A stretch of 10,186 nt of DNA from contig CAYUIZ010000109.1 in assembly GCA_964444885.1 (NCBI GenBank), positions 1 through 10,186 of the forward strand, written 5' to 3'. The stretch is from CAYRGQ01 sp964444885 (GTDB taxonomy: Bacteria; Bacteroidota; Bacteroidia; Sphingobacteriales; Sphingobacteriaceae). Both the position numbers and the translations under genes were made by a program. Below the pieces are notes generated by a model. That model did not search any database. It was given only the letters and a program-made list of their open reading frames with translations, and was not told where the DNA came from. Position 1 is the first letter of the stretch; each line of letters begins with the position of its first letter. Shown here piece by piece: positions 5,114-10,186 of this stretch.

Positions 5114-7537
5114 TCAGTCTTTCTTATTCTTCACGTACGTTTCCAGCCACTGGTCCATCTCCCACAGGGTATGCAGGATGGATTCCTTCGCGCGGTAGCC
5201 GTGGAATTCCTTCGGTAGAAACACGAGCCGCGTCGTACCGCCATGTCCTTTTATCGCGTTATACAAGCGCTCGCTTTGGATGGGAAATGTACCGGAGTTT
5301 TCATCGTCCACACCGTGGATCAGCAAAATTGGCGCTTTGATCCGGTCGGCAAAGCTGAACGGCGACATCTGGTAATACACGTCGGGGGCTTGCCAATACG
5401 TGCGCTCCTCAGCCTGAAAACCGAAGGGTGTAAACGTACGATTGTAGGCCCCGCTGCGGGCAAGCCCAGCCGCAAACAAATCGGTATGTGCCAGCAAGTT
5501 GGCCGTCATGAATGCGCCATAGGAATGGCCACCCACTCCTACCCGCTTGGGATCGGCAATACCCAATGAAGCCATGTAATCGATTGCTGCCTTGGCATTG
5601 GCCTCCAGCTGCTCCACGAAGGAATCGTTGGGCTGTTGGTCGCCCTCGCCCACAATCGGCATATCGGCGTTGTCCAGCACGGCGTAGCCACGCGTCACCC
5701 AGTAAATAGGCGACCCCCACGAAATACGGGTAAACTGATACGGCGTCCCTCGCACCTGGCTGGCGGCGTCGGCGCTCTTGTACTCGCGCGGGTAGGCCCA
5801 CAGCAACATCGGCAACGGCCCATCCGCGGTGGTGTACCCTTTCGGCAGGTAAAGCGTCGCACTCAAGCTGAGCCCGTCCGCGCGCTCGTAGTGCACTTGC
5901 TGCTTTTCCACGCCTTGCAACGAAGGATACGGATCGGGAAACGCCGTGATTTGCGTAGCCCTGCGGTTGCGGAGATTGACAGAAAAATAATTAGGCGCGT
6001 CTTCCACGGACTCCCGGCTGATGATTAAGTGGCCCGTATTATCAAAAAACACCGGTTGTTCATAATAAGGGGCTACCGATTTGAACAACGTATCGGTCTT
6101 GTCGGTAAGGAGATCCCACCGCATCAAAAACGGCCGGTTCCCTTCGGGCGACGCACCGCTTCCCATGGTAAACACCACCGGGTTTTTGCCTTTATCGCGT
6201 AATACCACGGAGCGGTTGTACGCGTTGGTTGTCATGACGAACCGACCGGGATCGGAGTACGCGTCTTCGGTAGACCGGACCCGGATCGTGCGAACCGTAT
6301 CACCCGTCTCGGAATTGAAAAGCACGGCCTTCGACGTTCTGGTCTGCCTCCACGACTCATTCAGCACAGCGTACTGTCCGTCAATCCAGTTAATGCCGCT
6401 ATAACGGAAATTGGTCATGATCAGTTGTTCGGGTTGGCTGTCGAAAGGCGCTTCCACCTGCAGAATCTCATCCCGGTGGGCAACGCGCTTGCGCGAGTCG
6501 CCGCCGTCCAATGCGTTGACGTAGTACAACGTCGCCGGCTTGTCGGGCCTCCAGGCGTAGCTCCGCGGCCCAGCCACCGTGTTGTCGAACCCGATAGGCA
6601 CGCTCTCCGCCAAGGGCGACTCGTACAGCTTCTTCACTTCGTTGCCGTCCGCATCCCACACCAGGACATGGTACGGAAAGGAATTGACCGGAACCAGGTA
6701 AGAGTAGGGCCGCTCAATACGGTTGACCAACAGGTATTCGCCCCCGGGCGCATGCGATACCGACCGGAATATACCCGGCTTGCCCAAGGGCTTGATCTGT
6801 CCGTCCAGCGTGATGGCCGCGAGCTGGGAAGTCAGAAAGTAATCAAACAGCGCCTCGTCATGCGGATTTTGCAAGAGGTTTTGGTAGGTGCGCGAAGGCG
6901 ACGTGCGGCCTAGGTTTTCTTGTACGACTGGCCCGGTGGGCACCGGATCGGCAACAGGTACGTCGCCTCGGCCGCTGGGAACCAGCTTAGCCAGCAGCCA
7001 CGACCCGTCCGGCGCCCAGGATAGTGTGGAACCGTAGGTGTCGTTGACAAAACCAGCGATAAGCCGGCGTGCGTCAAAGGTGCGCAGGTCGGCAATCCAC
7101 AACTCGACGCCTTTGTCCGTGCTATTCGTGAACGCGACATGCTGTTCGTCGGGACTAAAGGACAGGTTGCTGATGCGGGCAGACGCGGGCAGGCCCGAGA
7201 TCGGATTCTCCGAACCGCTCTTGACATCGCGCACGAGCATATCGGTGGATGATGATCCAACAGCAGAAGACGTATTGGCCGGATTGAGACGCAAGCCTGC
7301 CAACCCGATCACCGGTTGGGACACGTCGGCGATCGTGGGGAAACCAGGACGTTCCAATAGCAAGGCTTTATCGCCCGAGCGGGTAAACATCACCGACGGC
7401 GTGGTAGGCGCCTCGACCAACGCCCGAATGTTCTCGTGCGGCACTTGGTAGGTCAGATTCTCCTGTGCGATGACCGGCCAGCACATGCCTGCTAGTATCG
7501 CGGTGACGCTACTGATATTAATTAGTTTTTTTAACAT
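5114..7537 (-). CDS. Secreted S9D peptidase, glutamyl endopeptidase-like
   Basis: 807-aa serine peptidase of the prolyl oligopeptidase clan. Residues 1-24 are a signal peptide (cleavage likely after VIA, before QENL), so it acts in the periplasm or outside the cell; Cys19 is not in a lipobox. A beta-propeller domain fills roughly 40-560, with repeats such as LSFSPDEQHVAF and LSWAPDGSWLL. The alpha/beta-hydrolase domain follows, with Ser672 in GGHSYGAFM, Asp745 in HGVDDENSG and His779 in EFHGYRAKES. The HSYGAFMTANLLAH, RSGAYNRTFTPFGFQ and VRSTEDAYSDPG-type stretches resemble plant chloroplast glutamyl endopeptidase (MEROPS S9D), which cuts after Glu, rather than prolyl oligopeptidase or DPP-IV. 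It is monocistronic and divergent from the rhodanese gene. On the minus strand CATCTTTG (7569-7576) is a near-match to the -7 box, without a well-placed -33 element. Specificity is inferred from similarity. Confidence 0.9.
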   Translation of the reverse strand: MLKKLINISSVTAILAGMCWPVIAQENLTYQVPHENIRALVEAPTTPSVMFTRSGDKALLLERPGFPTIADVSQPVIGLAGLRLNPANTSSAVGSSSTDMLVRDVKSGSENPISGLPASARISNLSFSPDEQHVAFTNSTDKGVELWIADLRTFDARRLIAGFVNDTYGSTLSWAPDGSWLLAKLVPSGRGDVPVADPVPTGPVVQENLGRTSPSRTYQNLLQNPHDEALFDYFLTSQLAAITLDGQIKPLGKPGIFRSVSHAPGGEYLLVNRIERPYSYLVPVNSFPYHVLVWDADGNEVKKLYESPLAESVPIGFDNTVAGPRSYAWRPDKPATLYYVNALDGGDSRKRVAHRDEILQVEAPFDSQPEQLIMTNFRYSGINWIDGQYAVLNESWRQTRTSKAVLFNSETGDTVRTIRVRSTEDAYSDPGRFVMTTNAYNRSVVLRDKGKNPVVFTMGSGASPEGNRPFLMRWDLLTDKTDTLFKSVAPYYEQPVFFDNTGHLIISRESVEDAPNYFSVNLRNRRATQITAFPDPYPSLQGVEKQQVHYERADGLSLSATLYLPKGYTTADGPLPMLLWAYPREYKSADAASQVRGTPYQFTRISWGSPIYWVTRGYAVLDNADMPIVGEGDQQPNDSFVEQLEANAKAAIDYMASLGIADPKRVGVGGHSYGAFMTANLLAHTDLFAAGLARSGAYNRTFTPFGFQAEERTYWQAPDVYYQMSPFSFADRIKAPILLIHGVDDENSGTFPIQSERLYNAIKGHGGTTRLVFLPKEFHGYRAKESILHTLWEMDQWLETYVKNKKD

Positions 7538-7686
7538 GGATTTTGTATTGGGTGTAACAATGGATATTCAAAGATGACGAAATATTGCAACAATCACTAA
7601 TCCCGTAACCAGGAAGTTACCCAGCGTTTCCGCGGCCGGATCCAAAATTAATTGCGGCAGGTGATAAGGAATTGGCAGATATCCTG

Positions 7687-7694
7687 TATCTTTA
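7687..7694 (+). promoter_or_regulatory. Possible -7 box for rhodanese gene
   Basis: TATCTTTA matches seven of eight positions of TAnnTTTG and lies 23 bp before the rhodanese ATG. No TTG is found 19-21 bp upstream; the nearest (7672-7674) is too close. The 180-bp divergent spacer 7538-7717 must hold promoters for both genes. Confidence 0.35.
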
Positions 7695-7717
7695 TCTGTC
7701 AAAATTAAGATCAGATC

Positions 7718-8032
7718 ATGAAGGAGATTACAGTCGAGGAATTGAAAGCGAAAATCGACAACAAGGAAGATTTTCAATTGATAGACGTGCGCGAAGAGTT
7801 CGAGTACGAGACATCCAACCTGAACGGCGAAAACATACCCCTAGCGGAAGTTGTTCTGGAAGCTGACAAGATCGCCCGCGACAAGCCGGTGATCGTACAT
7901 TGCCGGAGTGGCAAGCGCAGCGCCCAAGCCATCACGCTCCTTGAGCGGGAAGGCTTTGACAACTTAGCCAACCTGAAAGGCGGCATATTGGCGTGGCGGG
8001 ACACGTTCGACCCCGACATGCACGTCTATTAA
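7718..8032 (+). CDS. Single-domain rhodanese-like protein
   Basis: 104-aa single rhodanese domain, presumably a cytoplasmic sulfurtransferase or persulfide carrier, since no signal peptide or membrane helix is present. Typical elements are in order: the N-terminal ITVEELKAKI helix, LIDVREEFEYE (about 21-31), the INIPL-like segment ENIPLAEV, the strand PVIVHC, the active-site loop Cys62-RSGKRS, and the C-terminal LKGGILAW. The loop has the length and basic residues of GlpE-like sulfurtransferases rather than Cdc25-type phosphatases. The partner is unknown. A small membrane-protein gene starts 79 bp downstream on the same strand. Length is normal for the family and the ATG at 7718 is the only sensible start. 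Confidence 0.9.
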   Translation: MKEITVEELKAKIDNKEDFQLIDVREEFEYETSNLNGENIPLAEVVLEADKIARDKPVIVHCRSGKRSAQAITLLEREGFDNLANLKGGILAWRDTFDPDMHVY

Positions 8033-8111
8033 TCCATTTTTTGGTCTATTCTAGGCCGCTTCACCCGGCGGTTTGCAGCGCACTGCGCCTGCATCGCCAC
8101 ACCTTCACCCT

Positions 8112-8327
8112 ATGAGTTTGAAGAGGAACTTGCTATACAATACCCTGCTCAATGTGGGGCTAATCTTGATGATTTTCAGCGCGGTCGCCGCGTACAACAG
8201 CCAACAGTATATCTATTTGGTTATCTCGGCCGTCATCGCCATTTTTCTCGTCTACGCTAAATACCTGTTGATTAAGCAAGTACGCGAGATGGGCAAAGAG
8301 CGGCAAAAACAAGGAAAAAAGAAATAG
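8112..8327 (+). CDS. Small two-helix membrane protein of unknown function
   Basis: 71-aa protein with two hydrophobic helices, about 11-27 and 31-54, then a strongly basic tail (KQVREMGKERQKQGKKK). The positive-inside rule puts both ends in the cytoplasm. It resembles a family of short uncharacterised membrane proteins in Sphingobacteriaceae (possibly DUF6358), but I cannot verify this. The ATG at 8112 is chosen over an in-frame ATG at 8073, because the upstream codons would add a polar Pro/His-rich leader and overlap a hairpin-forming spacer. It converges on the acyl-CoA dehydrogenase gene with 25 bp between stops. Confidence 0.6.
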   Translation: MSLKRNLLYNTLLNVGLILMIFSAVAAYNSQQYIYLVISAVIAIFLVYAKYLLIKQVREMGKERQKQGKKK

Positions 8328-8352
8328 GGCCCCGCCACCCACCCGGGGGGTA

Positions 8353-9702
8353 TCAAACAAAAGCACTGTAACCCGTGATGGCCCGGCCCACAATCAGGGA
8401 ATTGATCTCCTTGGTTCCCTCGTACGAATAAATGGCCTCGGCATCGGCCAAAAACCGGGCGACGTTGTACTCGAGCAGAATGCCGTTTCCGCCCATCACT
8501 TCGCGGGCCTGACTGACAATATCGCGTGTTCGCAAGGTGCAGAATACCTTGGCCAGCGAAGCGTGCTCGTCTTTCAGCTTGCCTTCATCCTGCAGTTCGG
8601 ACAGCCTAAACACCAGCGTTTGCATGGCTGTCAAGTTGGACAGCATCTCCACCAAGTGGTTTTGGATTAATTGGAAGGAAGCGATGGGCTTGCCAAACTG
8701 CTTGCGCTTGCGGGTGTAGTCCAACGCATTTTCGTAGGCTCCGCGGGCGCACCCTACGGCCATCCAGGCCACGCCGGCCCGCGTCATCTGCAGCACCTTG
8801 GCGGTATCCTTAAACGAATTGGCGCGCTGCAAGCGGTCGCTTTCGGGCACCAAGCAATCCGTCAGCGTAATCAGGCCATTCTGCACGATGCGTAGCGCCA
8901 TTTTCCCCTTAATCTTTTCCACTTCGAAACCTGGGGTACCCTTGCGCACCAAGAACCCCTTAATTTCCCCATCGTCTACATCTTTGGCCCAAATGACGGT
9001 CACGTCGGAAAACGTCGCGTTGCCGATCCACTTCTTTTGCCCATTGAGCAACCAGCCCTCCGCGGTGTTCTTGGCCGTAGTCGTCAACCCGCCAGCAACG
9101 CCCGAGCCCACCTCGGGCTCCGTCAGCCCGAAAGCGCCAATCAGCTGCATTTGTTGCATGCGCGGCAACCATTCCTCGCGCTGGGCGTCGGATCCGCACA
9201 GGTAGATTGAGCCCATCGCCAGCCCGCTTTGCACGCCGAAAAAGGTGGCCACGGACGCGTCAACGCGCGCAATTTCCATGGCAATAATGCCTTCCATCAG
9301 CGACGACTTGCCTGCGCATCCGTAGCCGTGGTAGGTCAGGCCGCAGATGTTCAGTTGGGCCAGCTTCGGGATAATTTCGAAGGGAAAATCGTCATGCAAC
9401 CAGTAATTGTTCACGATCGGCGCAATCTCGCGTTCCATAAATTCGCGTACGCGCATCTGCAGTGCGCGGTCTTCGTCAGACAAGCGCGCACTCACGTCGT
9501 AGAAATCGCCGTTGATCGGCGGGAGCTCGCGTTTGCGGCCGCCCCCCTCCACCATTTTCATGAGGCCGGCAAGTTGCTTGTCGTCTAGCTTCGCGAAGGA
9601 TTCCATGACTTTGGGCAAGTCCACCTTGCGCGATAGTTTGTCGAGTTGCTCGAAGTCAATTTGCTTGAGCAGCCCGTAGGCTTTTCTGATTTTGGAAAAC
9701 AT
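8353..9702 (-). CDS. Acyl-CoA dehydrogenase, ACX4/glutaryl-CoA dehydrogenase-like
   Basis: 449-aa FAD-dependent acyl-CoA dehydrogenase. The core resembles plant ACX4 and glutaryl-CoA dehydrogenase: FGLTEPEVGSG (191-201), WLLNGQKKWIGNATFSD, LRIVQNGLITL, NSFKDTAKVL, RKQFGKPIASFQLIQ, MGGNGILLEYNVARF, and the catalytic base Glu428 in YEGTKEIN followed by VGRAITG. That points to short-chain or glutaryl-type substrates. Two points are unusual. There is a 60-70-residue N-terminal extension rich in charged helix, beyond the usual 380-400-aa length. The normally conserved Asp of the TEPxxGSD motif is Gly201. Start is ATG 9702. It lies 62 bp downstream of the carboxylase gene on the same strand, suggesting an operon for acyl-CoA catabolism. 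The exact substrate is not determinable. Confidence 0.9.
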   Translation of the reverse strand: MFSKIRKAYGLLKQIDFEQLDKLSRKVDLPKVMESFAKLDDKQLAGLMKMVEGGGRKRELPPINGDFYDVSARLSDEDRALQMRVREFMEREIAPIVNNYWLHDDFPFEIIPKLAQLNICGLTYHGYGCAGKSSLMEGIIAMEIARVDASVATFFGVQSGLAMGSIYLCGSDAQREEWLPRMQQMQLIGAFGLTEPEVGSGVAGGLTTTAKNTAEGWLLNGQKKWIGNATFSDVTVIWAKDVDDGEIKGFLVRKGTPGFEVEKIKGKMALRIVQNGLITLTDCLVPESDRLQRANSFKDTAKVLQMTRAGVAWMAVGCARGAYENALDYTRKRKQFGKPIASFQLIQNHLVEMLSNLTAMQTLVFRLSELQDEGKLKDEHASLAKVFCTLRTRDIVSQAREVMGGNGILLEYNVARFLADAEAIYSYEGTKEINSLIVGRAITGYSAFV

Positions 9703-9764
9703 GAGTCGACATTTGGTTTGCTAAGTATAACATACGTGCGCTGGAGATGTTTCCGGATTCACGA

Positions 9765-10186
9765 TTACGTTTGGATAACACCGACATTAAACGGTTTCTC
9801 AATAGGCGCCTGGTTCGCCGCTTCGATACCCGCCGAGATGACTTGCCGGGTATGAAGCGGGTCGATGATACCGTCCACCCACAGCCGCGCAGCCGCGTAG
9901 TAGGGCGTGGTCTGCGTGTCATAACGTTCGGTAATCTCGGCCAGCAAGCGTTCTTCCTCGGCCTTGTCCATTGGGTTGCCGCTGGCCTTCATCGAAGCCG
10001 TTTGGATCTGTAGCAAGGTTTTGGCAGCCTGCGCCCCGCCCATCACCGCAATCTTCGCGGATGGCCAGGCGAATATCAGCCGTGGATCATACGCTTTACC
10101 GCACATGGCATAGTTGCCCGCGCCGTACGAATTGCCCACCACAATCGTGATCTTAGGCACTACCGAATTGGCGACTGCATTGACCA
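9765..10186 (-). CDS. Acyl-CoA carboxylase carboxyltransferase (beta) subunit, partial
   Basis: C-terminal 139 codons of a biotin-dependent acyl-CoA carboxylase carboxyltransferase subunit. The reading frame is open to the window edge, so the N-terminal part lies beyond 10186. The visible part begins VNAVANSVVPKITIVVGNSYGAGNYAMCG and continues with YDPRLIFAWPSAKIAVMGGAQAA. These are the C-domain motifs of the crotonase-like fold, including the glycine-rich oxyanion-hole loop. The sequence is closest to methylcrotonyl-CoA carboxylase beta (leucine degradation), though propionyl-CoA or general acyl-CoA carboxylase cannot be excluded. A GTG at 10160 is internal, not the start. The tail GIIDPLHTR is the usual C-terminal motif. 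The gene is upstream of, and probably co-transcribed with, the acyl-CoA dehydrogenase gene. Confidence 0.9.
   Translation of the reverse strand, partial: VNAVANSVVPKITIVVGNSYGAGNYAMCGKAYDPRLIFAWPSAKIAVMGGAQAAKTLLQIQTASMKASGNPMDKAEEERLLAEITERYDTQTTPYYAAARLWVDGIIDPLHTRQVISAGIEAANQAPIEKPFNVGVIQT

Noticed and set aside
6425..6913. 162-codon plus-strand frame inside the S9 peptidase gene
   Set aside because: It is antisense to a propeller region with clear homology, and its composition is Arg/Val/Gln-rich shadow sequence.
8328..8350. GC-rich hairpin between the convergent small membrane protein and acyl-CoA dehydrogenase genes
   Set aside because: A CCCCG/CGGGG stem can be drawn, but no T-run follows on the + strand and on the minus strand it is separated from T-rich sequence, so terminator status is not supported.
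10160..10186. Start of the carboxylase gene at the GTG at 10160
   Set aside because: The frame stays open upstream, and residues such as VNAVANSV continue the conserved family sequence, so the gene runs off the window.

Overview
The window looks like a piece of a Bacteroidota chromosome, most likely Sphingobacteriaceae or a near relative. This rests on gene content (a CcmB/CcmC/small CcmD-like cluster, a plant-type S9D glutamyl endopeptidase, an ACX4-like acyl-CoA dehydrogenase), on a TAnnTTTG-type -7 promoter box, and on the scarcity of Shine-Dalgarno sites. Base composition is moderately GC-rich in genes and AT-richer between them. No rRNA, tRNA or CRISPR array is visible.

Layout: positions 1-337 are non-coding and hold two arrays of a degenerate 8-bp repeat. 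Rightward genes follow: a membrane-anchored M23 (LytM) peptidase and a small AtpZ-like membrane protein. A 299-bp non-coding element with perfect 20-bp terminal inverted repeats and a 6-bp target duplication sits exactly at the atpZ stop codon. Next come the cytochrome c maturation genes ccmB, ccmC and a CcmD-like gene, then an NAD(P)-dependent glutamate dehydrogenase. A strong bidirectional terminator (5057-5095) separates this from a convergent, leftward, secreted S9D peptidase. Its divergent neighbours on the + strand are a single-domain rhodanese and a 71-aa two-helix membrane protein. The right end is a leftward pair, the C-terminal part of an acyl-CoA carboxylase carboxyltransferase subunit followed by an acyl-CoA dehydrogenase, probably co-transcribed.

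How the genes relate: CcmB, CcmC and the CcmD-like protein form the haem-handling membrane part of cytochrome c maturation; CcmA, CcmE, CcmF and CcmG are not in this window. The carboxylase/dehydrogenase pair fits branched-chain amino-acid or short-chain acyl-CoA catabolism, and glutamate dehydrogenase would deal with amino nitrogen, but this metabolic link is inference. The M23 and AtpZ genes are 16 bp apart, yet no ATP synthase gene follows.

I do not see an obvious new multi-gene system. The most notable item is the MITE-like element between atpZ and ccmB: it has clean ends and a clean duplication, encodes nothing convincing, and contains an inner GC-rich palindromic core.
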